A stretch of DNA of 64,000 nucleotides from Methylobacter sp. S3L5C (GCF_022788635.1 NZ_CP076024.1:2294001-2358000); one strand, 5' to 3'. Shown: positions 1-8,890, numbered from the stretch's first letter. Made by a program: numbers and translations. The notes: generated by a model not told the origin, from the letters alone.

Positions 1-502
1 CGGCATCAACTCGTTGTTCCAGAGCCTCAATCACTTCCTGAACGACATTCTGATAATAAGGGCTGTCCTGCATGGTTTTGGGTGTACCTTGGCTGTGCAT
101 TAAAATAATGGGTACGCCGGTTTGTGCGGCCAATGCCAATATGGCCGGATCATTTTGGCCTGCGGAAACATCATTGATGATATTGACTCCGGCCCCCAGA
201 GCCGCTTTGGCCACTATACTGGAGGTGGTATCAATACTGATTGAAATCGCGCTTTTTAGTTGTTGCCTGATGGCGGTTACAACCGGAATAACCCGGTGTA
301 TTTGTTCTTCCGGTGTTACTGACTCCGAGCCGGGGCGCGTTGATTCACCGCCTATATCAATAATATCTACGCCTTCAGCCAGCATGTGTTCGACTTGCTT
401 TAGCGCATCATTAAGCCCTGAGTATTTGCCGCCATCAGAAAAGCTGTCTGGCGTAACATTTAAAATACCCATAATCAGCGGTTTATTGAGTTGACTGAAC
501 AT
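1..502 (-). CDS. folP: Dihydropteroate synthase (N-terminal part, runs off the window)
   Basis: Condenses 6-hydroxymethyl-dihydropterin diphosphate with p-aminobenzoate in cytoplasmic folate synthesis. Read on the minus strand from an ATG at 500-502 the frame is open to the window edge, about 167 residues of a protein usually near 280. Visible family signatures are GILNVTPDSFSDGG at about residues 12-25 and GGESTRPGS further on, both part of the pterin-binding TIM barrel. An AGGAG at 510-514 lies 7 nt before the ATG and fixes the start. It is divergent from a C1-cofactor operon holding a second, archaeal-type DHPS-like protein. Truncated here only by the window edge. Confidence 0.93.
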   Translation of the reverse strand, partial: MFSQLNKPLIMGILNVTPDSFSDGGKYSGLNDALKQVEHMLAEGVDIIDIGGESTRPGSESVTPEEQIHRVIPVVTAIRQQLKSAISISIDTTSSIVAKAALGAGVNIINDVSAGQNDPAILALAAQTGVPIILMHSQGTPKTMQDSPYYQNVVQEVIEALEQRVDA

Positions 503-539
503 GTCCGGGCTCCTGTGAGAAGTGAAGTGTAGAATCGGG

Positions 540-545
540 TATAAT
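540..545 (+). promoter_or_regulatory. Candidate -10 element of the C1-cofactor operon
   Basis: A perfect TATAAT lies about 30 nt before the ATG at 576. No convincing -35 hexamer is seen at the right spacing, so this is a weak promoter call based on one motif. Confidence 0.35.
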
Positions 546-575
546 GGCTCAAATCTTTCGACTCTTAATGGTGTC

Positions 576-1130
576 ATGAATAAACCACGACTGGCTTGGG
601 CCATTACCGGCTCCGGTCATTATATAGAAGAATGCCTCAATTTCCTGCTTACCCTTGATGATGTTGATTTATATCTTAGTCAGGCGGCGGAGGAGGTGAT
701 AAAAATGTACGGCTTTAATCTTAATGAAATCCGTGAAAAAATGCCTGTATACCGCGATAAATCAGCATCATCACCCCCTGTTGGGCATTTTTATAAAGGT
801 TATTACCACACCTTTGTGATGGCACCTGCGACTTCAAATACGGTGGCTAAATGTGTACTGGGTATTTCCGATTCTTTGGTAACCAACTTATATTCCCAGG
901 CTGGAAAATGCCGTGTGCCGAGTATTGTGTATCCGTGTGATATTTCACCGGAGATGGAAACGACGGCGCCAGGGGGTAAAAAAGTGATGGTTTATCCACG
1001 AAAAATTGATTTGGAAGGTACCGATAAGTTAAGTACTCATGAATATACCAGCATCGTTAATAGTGTTGATGAATTAATCATTACTGTTAAAGCACGCCTG
1101 GTTTTTATGGCCAAAGAGAGTGACGCTTAA
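576..1130 (+). CDS. DmrB/AfpA-like flavoprotein, probable dihydromethanopterin reductase (acceptor)
   Basis: 184 residues beginning MNKPRLAWAITGSGHYIEE. The N-terminal glycine-rich segment and length fit the archaeoflavoprotein AfpA/DmrB family, FMN proteins that reduce dihydromethanopterin to tetrahydromethanopterin in the last step of cofactor synthesis. The frame extends upstream to 522, but that extension overlaps the promoter region and lacks family similarity, so I use the ATG at 576. The stop overlaps the start of the next gene by one base (TAATG), first link in a four-gene overlapping operon of H4MPT/methanofuran genes. The family is reasonably clear; the exact electron donor is not. 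Confidence 0.8.
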   Translation: MNKPRLAWAITGSGHYIEECLNFLLTLDDVDLYLSQAAEEVIKMYGFNLNEIREKMPVYRDKSASSPPVGHFYKGYYHTFVMAPATSNTVAKCVLGISDSLVTNLYSQAGKCRVPSIVYPCDISPEMETTAPGGKKVMVYPRKIDLEGTDKLSTHEYTSIVNSVDELIITVKARLVFMAKESDA

Positions 1131-2518
1131 TGAGTGAGCATCTCCTTTTTTTGACCGGCAAGCTGGCAGAAAAACAACTGCGCAGTATTTTAGAGAAAAT
1201 GCAGCCGGAATTTACTTACACCGTACATCAATTGGGGGTTAAAGTCGCCGCATTAATAACGGCCGATATGATAGGTCGCAGGTTGACAGACACTTTTGGC
1301 GCTAACCGTATTATTGTGCCCGGACGCTGTCGGGGTAATTTGGAAGCCTTGTCAGAAACCTTGGGTTTACCGATGGAACGTGGACCGGAAGAGCTTAAAG
1401 ATTTGCCGCAATATTTTGGCAAAGCCGCGCAAAAGCACGATTTAAGTCGTTATAGCGTCAAAATATTTGCTGAAATTGTTGATGCGCCCAACGTTAGTGT
1501 TGACGAAGTGGTTAAACGTGCCCATTACTATAAAAAAAATGGCGCTGACGTTATTGATATCGGTTGCTTACCCAGCACTAATTTTCCGCATATGGAAGAT
1601 ATTATTCAGGCCTTGAAACAGGAAGGCTTTACCGTCAGTATCGATTCCTTGGAGGCCAGTGATTTGCTCAGAGGTGCCAAAGCGGGAGCTGATTATATGC
1701 TCAGCTTGCATGAAAGCACGTTGTGGATTGCTGATGAAGTGGCGGCGACGCCAATTATCATTCCGGAAAAACATGAAGACCTGGCTTCACTGGATAGAGC
1801 CATTAAAGTGATGCAGGCAAAGAATCGGGCTTTTATTGTTGATCCGATTTTAGATCCGCTGCATTTTGGCTTCACGCAATCCATTGTGCGTTATCACGAT
1901 GTCAGAAAAAAATATCCCGATATAGAAATAATGATGGGGGTGGGTAATATTACCGAATTGACCCACGCCGATACGACGGGTATGAATACTTTGTTGCTGG
2001 GTATTTGTTCTGAACTTGATATTAATAATATTTTGGCGACAGAAGTCAGCAAGCATGCTTGCCGGGCTATTAAAGAAGCGGATCTGGCGCGGCGTATATT
2101 GTTTGCCGCCAAAGAAAACGATGCCTTGCCCAAACATATTGACCCCGGCTTAATGGCTTTGCATGAAATTTCGCCTTTTCCTTATTCGATGGAAGAAATC
2201 AGGGAGCTTGCCGGACAAATTAGCGATCCCAGTTTTCGCATTCAAACCAGCGCTGAAGGTTTGCATATTTTTAATCGTGATGGTTTGCATAGTGCGACCG
2301 ATCCGTTTGATTTATTTCCCAAGCTGCACGTTGACAGTGACGGCGGCCATGCTTTTTATTTAGGCGTTGAACTGGCTCGTGCTGAAATTGCCTGGCAATT
2401 GGGTAAACGTTTTACGCAGGATCAAGCGCTTAACTGGGGTTGTGCCACTGATCAAGCAGAACAAACTGTTGATTTGCACAGCTTTAAACCTGCCGGAACT
2501 ACTTTACAAAAATCCTGA
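1130..2518 (+). CDS. Archaeal-type dihydropteroate synthase-like protein (DUF6513 + DHPS-like barrel)
   Basis: 462 residues. It resembles the dihydropteroate-synthase-related proteins of methanogens and H4MPT-using methylotrophs: an N-terminal domain of about 110 residues, then a pterin-binding-like TIM barrel with ADVIDIGCLPS (about residues 140-150), SIDSLEASDLL and IVDPILDPLHFG. In this family it is thought to serve tetrahydromethanopterin synthesis, where the acceptor differs from the p-aminobenzoate used in folate synthesis. It overlaps both neighbours by one base, so it is cotranscribed with the flavoprotein, DUF447 and MfnB genes. The exact reaction is not experimentally settled as far as I know. 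Confidence 0.8.
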   Translation: MSEHLLFLTGKLAEKQLRSILEKMQPEFTYTVHQLGVKVAALITADMIGRRLTDTFGANRIIVPGRCRGNLEALSETLGLPMERGPEELKDLPQYFGKAAQKHDLSRYSVKIFAEIVDAPNVSVDEVVKRAHYYKKNGADVIDIGCLPSTNFPHMEDIIQALKQEGFTVSIDSLEASDLLRGAKAGADYMLSLHESTLWIADEVAATPIIIPEKHEDLASLDRAIKVMQAKNRAFIVDPILDPLHFGFTQSIVRYHDVRKKYPDIEIMMGVGNITELTHADTTGMNTLLLGICSELDINNILATEVSKHACRAIKEADLARRILFAAKENDALPKHIDPGLMALHEISPFPYSMEEIRELAGQISDPSFRIQTSAEGLHIFNRDGLHSATDPFDLFPKLHVDSDGGHAFYLGVELARAEIAWQLGKRFTQDQALNWGCATDQAEQTVDLHSFKPAGTTLQKS

Positions 2519-3081
2519 TGATTCAAGAAACTATAGTTACCACCCTGAATAATTCAGGCTTGGCGCATATTGCACCGATGGGCATACATGTCAACGGCGA
2601 TGAAATTATTGTCCTCCCTTTTCGCCCTTCTACAACGCTCGATAATCTACTGGAAAGCAAAACTGCCGTACTGAATTACTGCGATGATGTGCGTGTTTTT
2701 GCCGGTTGTTTAACCGGGCGGCGAGACTGGCCATTGATAGCGGCAGAAAAAATTAACGGACGGGTACTGCAATGTGCCTTGGCGCATACCGAGATTGAAC
2801 TGGTGCATCTTGAAGACGATCCCGTTCGGCCAAAATTATTTTGTAAAGCCGTGCATATCGTTAATCATGCGCCTTTTATGGGTTTTAACCGTGCCCAATA
2901 TTCAGTATTGGAAGCGGCTATTTTAATCAGCCGGTTATCGTGGTTGCCGATAGAAAAAATAGACGCTGAAATAGACTATTTGCGTATCGGTTTTGAAAAA
3001 ACAGCAGGAGACAGAGAAGTGGAAGCATGGGGTTGGTTGATGGATGTTATCGAAAAAATTAAAGCGGAGATTAAGCTATGA
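2518..3081 (+). CDS. DUF447 family protein, C1-cofactor operon
   Basis: 187 residues, DUF447, a family with a split-barrel FMN-binding type fold found in methanogens and H4MPT-dependent bacteria. The N-terminus MIQETIVTTLNNSGLAHIAP and the following NGDEIIVLPFRPSTTLDNL segment are typical of it. There is no signal peptide or membrane segment. It starts within the stop of the DHPS-like gene (TGATG) and ends with an ATGA overlap into mfnB. Gene fusion and neighbourhood link the family to methanopterin or methanofuran formation; the reaction is unknown. Confidence 0.75.
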   Translation: MIQETIVTTLNNSGLAHIAPMGIHVNGDEIIVLPFRPSTTLDNLLESKTAVLNYCDDVRVFAGCLTGRRDWPLIAAEKINGRVLQCALAHTEIELVHLEDDPVRPKLFCKAVHIVNHAPFMGFNRAQYSVLEAAILISRLSWLPIEKIDAEIDYLRIGFEKTAGDREVEAWGWLMDVIEKIKAEIKL

Positions 3082-3767
3082 CCGGTATGCTGGCCAGTGT
3101 AAATAGTCTGGCAGAAGCCTTGCTGGTGTTGAGTGCGGAGGTTGATATTATTGATCTTAAACAACCTGCTTTGGGCGCATTAGGTGCTTTGGACGTTACT
3201 GATGTTCAACTGATTGTTGCCGGAATTGCTGGTCGTTGCCCGGTGAGTGCAACCATTGGTGATTTGCCCATGCAGCCGGATTCCGTTTTTAATGCCGTAA
3301 AGGCGATGGCTGAAACGGGTGTCGATTATATAAAAATCGGCTTTTTCCCGGGCGATGACTGGACGGGAACCGTTAATAAACTGTCTGAATTAACCGGGCA
3401 AAACCATGCCTTAATTGCCGTGTTATTTGCCGATACACAACCTGATCTTGCTATTATGGGATTATTGAAAGAGGCAGGTTTTACCGGCGTTATGCTCGAT
3501 ACCATGGACAAAAAGAAAGGCTCATTAACTACGCTGATGACAAAAATGGAGCTTGGGCAATTTGTTACGAAAGCCAAAATCTTGCAATTACTTTGTGGAC
3601 TGGCCGGCTCACTGCGGCTGTCGGATATACCCGAGCTCATGCTTTATAACGCGGATTATCTCGGTTTTAGAGGTGCGTTATGTCAGGGACATGACCGGGT
3701 TGGCGAGTTAAATAAACCGGCTATTTTTCAGGTAAAACAGTGCATAAAAACTACCGGTATTGAGTGA
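3078..3767 (+). CDS. mfnB: (5-formylfuran-3-yl)methyl phosphate synthase
   Basis: Makes the furan building block of methanofuran from two glyceraldehyde-3-phosphate molecules, needed for formyl transfer in C1 oxidation. 229 residues, the usual length (DUF556). The expected lysines of this aldolase-like barrel are visible: DIIDLKQP (Lys28), VDYIKIGFF in the middle, and the MDKKKGSL segment near residue 150. The start overlaps the previous stop as ATGA, the end of a tightly coupled operon. Its presence argues that the organism uses the methanofuran/H4MPT formaldehyde oxidation route. Confidence 0.88.
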   Translation: MTGMLASVNSLAEALLVLSAEVDIIDLKQPALGALGALDVTDVQLIVAGIAGRCPVSATIGDLPMQPDSVFNAVKAMAETGVDYIKIGFFPGDDWTGTVNKLSELTGQNHALIAVLFADTQPDLAIMGLLKEAGFTGVMLDTMDKKKGSLTTLMTKMELGQFVTKAKILQLLCGLAGSLRLSDIPELMLYNADYLGFRGALCQGHDRVGELNKPAIFQVKQCIKTTGIE

Positions 3768-3836
3768 AGCTGTTACTTTAGAGGTGATTTGTTTAAGCGC
3801 CAGACAATTTAACTCTGCTCATTAACCGGTATGACG

Positions 3837-3842
3837 TATAAT
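3837..3842 (+). promoter_or_regulatory. Candidate -10 element of ispG
   Basis: A TATAAT lies 37 nt before the ispG start, in the 112-nt gap after mfnB. No good -35 is visible; single-motif evidence only. Confidence 0.3.
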
Positions 3843-3879
3843 TTATTTATAACTATAACTTTTTTAAAAGATCTGGACT

Positions 3880-5097
3880 ATGTCAATTAGCCTTAGAAAA
3901 ATTACCCATCAAGTTTTAGTCGGCGACATTAAAGTCGGCGGCGGTGCGCCTATCGTTGTTCAATCAATGACTAATACCGACACGGTTAATGTGTCAGCAA
4001 CCGTTAATCAAATTATAGAACTGTCTACCGCAGGTTCTGAAATGGTTCGTATCACGGTCAATTCAGAGGAAGCGGCAAAAGCCGTTGCCGAGATTCGCAA
4101 CACCTTAACGCAAAAAGGTTACTCTGTTCCTATAGTCGGTGATTTCCACTTTAATGGTCATAAATTACTGGAAAAGTATCCTGATTGTGCAGAAGCTCTC
4201 GATAAATATCGCATCAATCCCGGTAATGTCGGGCGTGGTAAAAGTCGCGATCCACAATTTCAGCAAATGATTGAATTTGCTTGCCAATATAACAAACCGG
4301 TTCGTATTGGTGTCAATGGCGGTAGTTTGGACCAATCGGTATTAACCCGATTACTCGATGATAACCGGCTCCAAAAACATCCTGAATCCTTACCCGCCAT
4401 AATCCGTAAGGCGATCGTTTTATCGGCGCTTGAAAGTGCCGCCAAGGCAGAAGAAATCGGTTTGGGAAAAGATAAAATTATTCTTTCCTGCAAGATTAGT
4501 AACGTACAGGAATTGATTAATATTTATCAGGATTTATCCAGTCGTTGTGATTATGCCTTGCATCTGGGTCTTACCGAAGCCGGTATGGGCTCCAAGGGCA
4601 TCGTATCGTCAGCTGCTGCCTTATCAGTATTAATGCAGCAGGGCATTGGTGATACCATCCGTATTTCGCTAACACCTGAACCCGGCGCCTCCAGAACCCA
4701 GGAAGTGATTGTCGGTCAGGAAATTCTTCAGACCATGGGCTTTCGATCCTTTACACCAATGGTTATTTCCTGTCCCGGTTGCGGTCGTACCACCAGTGAT
4801 TATTTCCAAAAACTGGCGATGGACATTCAAACCTATTTGCGGGATCAAATGCCGATATGGCGTACGCAATATCCTGGTGTTGAAACGATGGAAGTTGCCG
4901 TTATGGGTTGTGTCGTTAATGGTCCGGGCGAAAGCAAAAGCGCCAATATCGGTATCAGTTTGCCGGGTACCGGCGAAACACCGGTAGCGCCTGTTTATGA
5001 AGATGGTGAAAAAACAGTGACGCTTAAAGGCGATAGAATTGCTGAAGAATTTCAGGAAATAGTTCAACGTTATATAGAATCGCATTACGCTGCATAA
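3880..5097 (+). CDS. ispG: 4-hydroxy-3-methylbut-2-en-1-yl diphosphate synthase (MEP pathway)
   Basis: Reductively converts MEcPP to HMBPP in the MEP isoprenoid pathway. 405 residues, normal for the proteobacterial two-domain form. The N-terminal barrel carries VQSMTNTDT and GDFHFNGH; the C-terminal 4Fe-4S domain has its cysteines in [13 protein letters not shown] and [12 protein letters not shown]. The reading frame is intact and no partner gene adjoins. Flanked upstream by the C1-cofactor operon and downstream by a 1.2-kb gene-free stretch. Confidence 0.97.
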   Translation: MSISLRKITHQVLVGDIKVGGGAPIVVQSMTNTDTVNVSATVNQIIELSTAGSEMVRITVNSEEAAKAVAEIRNTLTQKGYSVPIVGDFHFNGHKLLEKYPDCAEALDKYRINPGNVGRGKSRDPQFQQMIEFACQYNKPVRIGVNGGSLDQSVLTRLLDDNRLQKHPESLPAIIRKAIVLSALESAAKAEEIGLGKDKIILSCKISNVQELINIYQDLSSRCDYALHLGLTEAGMGSKGIVSSAAALSVLMQQGIGDTIRISLTPEPGASRTQEVIVGQEILQTMGFRSFTPMVISCPGCGRTTSDYFQKLAMDIQTYLRDQMPIWRTQYPGVETMEVAVMGCVVNGPGESKSANIGISLPGTGETPVAPVYEDGEKTVTLKGDRIAEEFQEIVQRYIESHYAA

Positions 5098-5176
5098 TTT
5101 GGCAGTTTGTGCTTTAAGCTGATTGATACCAGTTAGATGCCATGAATGTATTCGTTTTTTGTACAAAATAAAAAAA

Positions 5177-5238
5177 TTCACCATGAAGGCACGAAGGACA
5201 CGAAGTTTTTAATCTTTACTTCGTGCCTTCGTGGTGAA
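5177..5238. repeat. Palindromic intergenic repeat (CACGAAG type)
   Basis: Left arm 5177-5196 (TTCACCATGAAGGCACGAAG) and right arm 5219-5238 are reverse complements with one mismatch over 20 bp, separated by 22 nt. A related copy with a disrupted left arm lies at 54986-55107. It could also terminate ispG, but there is no clean T-tract directly after the stem. Confidence 0.75.
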
Positions 5239-5889
5239 TAATTTTTTTAACCTGTTTTTGATAATACTTTCACAGTCTCGTTAACTTCTGCATTCATGCA
5301 GTCTTAATCTAACCTGCGGCGCTGTTCTCATTTCCAGACCCCGGGCTTTGAAAACGAGTGTAACCAATGTTTCTCTGCCTCGGTTGGCAGATTTTTATCC
5401 TGTTCAAAATTTTACGCAAGACATCCTCCAGCCAGATGCCACAAAGTTTTGCCCTGCCGGCAGTCAATTTTCTATTTCATCGCCAAATCATTTAATCTGG
5501 TCTTATTCAGTGCAAAATATGCATCCAGCTGCACTTTATTGGAGCGATATATTCGTTAGCCTAAAAGTTAATGGTTACCAGCTATATACATCATTCTATA
5601 ATCTCTCCTGTAATAACTTGTATTTATTGAGCTATTTTAAATATAAATACGCATATAAAATTTTGGCATAACTTATGCTTTAATCCCATCATAGGGCTAA
5701 AGTTGAAGTCACCGCTCCCTGTATTGTTCCTGATATTCAGGGTTGAGATGCTTTTTTGTATTGTTGGCAGTCTATAAAAGCCTTGGCCAAGTTTTACCTT
5801 ACATTGTTTATTAAAGCCCATCTTCTCACTTCGTTATAAAAACCTTCAGGATTACTGCGAATCATTGTCTGAAAATTATTTATCCATGT
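5239..5889. other. Gene-free stretch, nothing recognised
   Basis: About 650 bases between the ispG-distal palindrome and the IS200/IS605-like element. Short open frames exist on both strands (for example 5348-5671 plus, 107 codons), but they lack a ribosome site and a protein-like composition. I see no RNA gene. Confidence 0.5.
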
Positions 5890-6252
5890 GTAGCGTAAAA
5901 CCCCGCCGTTCAGGGCGGGGATGTAAGCGGCTCAGATCTACTTGCTTCAAAATACGCACGTTGTTAAAATAACGCCCGTTTGCTGCCAGAGGCGGCTTAG
6001 GCTGGCTCTACGGCGGCAATTTGGTTTTTAAAGTATAGACTTCAAAAGCACTTTCAGCAAAAACCAAGCGATAGATGGAAGTCTTGAATACTCGATTAAA
6101 ATAGTAAAATAACCGTCGGATAGACGGGGCTAGTCTGTGAAGTGAACGGTGCAGTAATGCCATCAGCAGCAGGAACCAGTGAGCAGTAGCGATACCTACT
6201 CACTCTTGGGAAACCAGGAATCCCCCTTCCTTTATGTGGGGGAGGATGTCAA
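5890..6252 (+). mobile_element. Compact IS200/IS605-like element without tnpA, tnpB or iscB
   Basis: Two ends of the IS200/IS605 type frame about 360 bases with no open reading frame. The left end has a subterminal hairpin CCCCGCC (5901-5907)/GGCGGGG (5914-5920) followed by ATGTAAGCGG. The right end has CCCCC (5'-arm 6222-6226)/GGGGG (6238-6242) followed by AGGATGTCAA, closing at 6252, the form often seen at right ends of tnpB/iscB elements. No target duplication is expected for this family. The interior is a structured RNA rather than a gene. Exact ends are estimated. Confidence 0.65.
5901..6252 (+). ncRNA. Omega/HEARO-like structured RNA inside the compact element
   Basis: Base pairing seen directly: TTGGTTTTT (6021-6029) pairs perfectly with AAAAACCAA (6059-6067), while AGTAT (6032-6036) and GACTTC (6038-6043) pair with ATACT (6088-6092) and GAAGTC (6078-6083). 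The two helices interleave, so they form an H-type pseudoknot. Further hairpins are CCGTC/GACGG (6113-6117/6123-6127), GTGAG..GTAG/CTACTCAC (6179-6189/6196-6203), and the terminal C5/G5 stem. Known TnpB and IscB guide RNAs come from such element ends and contain pseudoknots. Assignment to omega RNA versus HEARO is by resemblance only. Confidence 0.55.
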
Positions 6253-6319
6253 CGGAACAACTATAGGATCTCGTCAATGCCTTATTTTGTTGTTTAACAC
6301 TTTAATAAGGATTAATTAG

Positions 6320-8890
6320 ATGCTATCTGAAGCCGAGCGCTTTGAAACTTTCTCCCCTTATATACGCAGCATTGCGCAGTGCAAGGAAATTCTCCGGGAC
6401 TTGAATGGTACTTGGGGACTGATTTCATCGATTGCTGAAATCAGTTGTCCTAAAGAGGCAGCTTCCATACTACCTGCGATGGAAGCAACAAAAAACGGCT
6501 TTCGTGATCTTGAAAGTAAATTAACCGGACAACTGGTTTCTGAAGAGATTAAAAAAACTTGTCTTGAACTTGAGTCCAAAGCGCAAGTATCGATAGATAT
6601 TTTGGTTCGTAACCTTTATGAACGGACTGCGGATATTGGTTTTCTGGCGACTAATGCCGATATATGTAATTTTGTAAATACTACGGTACAAGGTCAAAGA
6701 GCAGACTTGTCGATGATTAATCAATTACTCGACGAATACGGCTCAAAATATACCGTATACGATGACATTATTATTCTGGATACCGACAGTCGCATACTCG
6801 CCAGGCTCGACCGTAATACCGCAATAGTCAATCAAAGTATTTCCGACCCGATTATTCCTGAGACCTTACACTCAATCGAAGATTATGTTGAATCCTTTGG
6901 CAAAACTCAACTCCGGCCTGATATAGATCGGGCTCTTATTTATTCAAAAAGAATAGTCGATCCGGTTGATGACTCGGTGATTGGCGTTTTATGTCTGTCA
7001 TTTCGTTTTGATAACGAGATGGAAGGGATCTTTCGCAGCCTGCAGAAAAGAGGCGATAAAGCGGCGATGCTGCTTTTAAATGCCAATTCTGTCGTGATTG
7101 CGACGAGTGACCCTGACCATGTGCCGATTGGCCGGGTCATTGAAGCGGTTACGGAAGGTGATGACTATGGCGTGACTCAGTTTGCCGGGCGTGAATATTT
7201 ATCGGTAACGCATAGAGGTCGTCCCTATCAAAGTTATGCCGGCCAAGAGTGGTACGGACATGCGATGATTCCATTGCAGTCGGCATTTACTCCTTCTGCT
7301 GCTGACAAGGAAGTTAATGCCGAAATTATTCGCCATGGAGATTCGTTGTATCCCAAGCAATCCGGGGTTATTGCTGGCGCTGCCAAAGATATCAATCTGT
7401 TTTTGCACCGGGTAATTTGGAACGGTCAAGTTATGGCAACTAACGAGCATGGTAATATTATCTCGCTCAAAGCCATTTTAAGACAAATACGCTCCATGGG
7501 CGCACGTACGGCTCAAGCACTTGCCGATTCCAGTAGTAAGTTACATACCACGATGATCACCTCGGAACTTCGTAATGCCGAATCTATTGCACGGCTTATG
7601 ATTGATATTATGGATCGCAATTTGTATGAGCGCAGCAATGATTGTCGCTGGTGGGCCTTGACTTCAGAAATTCGGCGCATTATGTCGGCAGGCGATCTAC
7701 GTTCTGATGATAAGGCAAAAATTACCGATATTCTCTCTTATATTAATAAACTGTACACGGTCTATACGCGCATTGTTATCTATGATATCAAAGGGACTAT
7801 CATCGCTGAATCCAATTTGCATAATGATCCGGTGGTTGCAGTCGGGCGACAGGTAGATGCCGGTTATGCGCAGGAGAGTTTTTCCCTGCGCTCACCGCAA
7901 GAATACAAGGTTTCCAGTTTTGAAGATTCCTGGCTGTACGAGGGGAATTCTACTTATATTTACAATGCAGCTATCCGACATATTGATGATCTGGATAAAG
8001 TTGTTGGTGGTATTGGTCTTGTTTTTGATTCAACGCCTGAATTTAAACATATGCTTGATGATTGCCTGCCTGATGAGCCAGGCGTTTTCGGGTTATTTGT
8101 AGAACGTCCCAGCGGTCGTATTATTGCCTCAACCGGAGATTCCAGCTTTAAAAATGGTCAGATTTTTAGCGCAGATCCTGAGTTTTTGGAGCTGAAAGAA
8201 GGCAAAGGAAAATCCAAAATACTACTGTATAACAAAAAATATTATGCCGTTGGCTGTTACTCATCGGGTGGCTATCGTGAATTTAAAACAACAGGCGATT
8301 ACCATAATGATGTTGTCGCTTTCGTGTTTATTCCTATTGGTGAAAAGACCGAAGAGACAGAATCCAATCAACGTGAAATCATCGTTTATCCGCCAGAGCC
8401 TGTTGCAGGTAACGTTATCGATTTGGCAACATTCTATATTGGTTCTGAAATCTATGCCTTTTTTGCCGCCGATGTGCTGGAAGCGGTCGATGTTTCGCTG
8501 ATCAAAACCCTGCCCGGTACAAAGTCTTATATTATCGGCAGCGTGATGTATTGCGATAATAGTCCCGAGGGAATCAACGAAAAAATGCCGCTGATAGTCA
8601 TTGATGGCAGAATATTGACCAATATGCCCGTTGAGCAGGATCGGCAAGAAAAAGCAACGGGTGCCGTTATTATAATTCGTACCCAGAACGGCCAAATTGG
8701 TTTATTGGTTGATGAATTGGATGCCATTGCTACTTTTGAAGAAACGGCAATCCAGCCAGTTAACGGGTTACTTGGCGAGGACGGTGGCTATATAAAATCA
8801 TTAGCCAATATCCCGGACAGTAACGGTTCCAGTAAGATACTGATTGTATTGGATCAGAACATGATTCTCGATGCTGCTCGTAACCGATAA
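6320..8890 (+). CDS. Double-sensor protein with C-terminal CheW-like domain
   Basis: 856 residues, no signal peptide and no obvious membrane segment. Two related sensor units occur in tandem: NLYERTADIGFLATNAD at about residue 97 followed by a Cache-like KYTVYDDIIILDTD (about 143), and NLYERSNDCRWWALTSE at about 433 followed by LYTVYTRIVIYDIKG (about 477). The last 160 residues, from about 699, read as a CheW domain (FYIGSEIYAFFAADVLEAV, IGLLVDELDAI). The methyl-accepting coiled-coil signalling tip of chemoreceptors is absent. It may couple a sensor directly to CheA. TTAATAAGGATTAATTAG before the ATG gives a good ribosome site. Partner genes are not nearby. Confidence 0.7.
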   Translation: MLSEAERFETFSPYIRSIAQCKEILRDLNGTWGLISSIAEISCPKEAASILPAMEATKNGFRDLESKLTGQLVSEEIKKTCLELESKAQVSIDILVRNLYERTADIGFLATNADICNFVNTTVQGQRADLSMINQLLDEYGSKYTVYDDIIILDTDSRILARLDRNTAIVNQSISDPIIPETLHSIEDYVESFGKTQLRPDIDRALIYSKRIVDPVDDSVIGVLCLSFRFDNEMEGIFRSLQKRGDKAAMLLLNANSVVIATSDPDHVPIGRVIEAVTEGDDYGVTQFAGREYLSVTHRGRPYQSYAGQEWYGHAMIPLQSAFTPSAADKEVNAEIIRHGDSLYPKQSGVIAGAAKDINLFLHRVIWNGQVMATNEHGNIISLKAILRQIRSMGARTAQALADSSSKLHTTMITSELRNAESIARLMIDIMDRNLYERSNDCRWWALTSEIRRIMSAGDLRSDDKAKITDILSYINKLYTVYTRIVIYDIKGTIIAESNLHNDPVVAVGRQVDAGYAQESFSLRSPQEYKVSSFEDSWLYEGNSTYIYNAAIRHIDDLDKVVGGIGLVFDSTPEFKHMLDDCLPDEPGVFGLFVERPSGRIIASTGDSSFKNGQIFSADPEFLELKEGKGKSKILLYNKKYYAVGCYSSGGYREFKTTGDYHNDVVAFVFIPIGEKTEETESNQREIIVYPPEPVAGNVIDLATFYIGSEIYAFFAADVLEAVDVSLIKTLPGTKSYIIGSVMYCDNSPEGINEKMPLIVIDGRILTNMPVEQDRQEKATGAVIIIRTQNGQIGLLVDELDAIATFEETAIQPVNGLLGEDGGYIKSLANIPDSNGSSKILIVLDQNMILDAARNR

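Noticed and set aside
72-494. 140-codon open frame on the plus strand at the left edge
   Set aside because: It is the opposite strand of folP, whose motifs are clear on the minus strand with a ribosome site.
4669-5184. 171-codon minus-strand frame over ispG
   Set aside because: Overlaps the 3' half of ispG; composition typical of a reverse-strand shadow.
5348-5671. 107-codon frame in the ispG-distal gap
   Set aside because: No ribosome site, aromatic-rich unlikely composition, no recognisable motif; left as non-coding.
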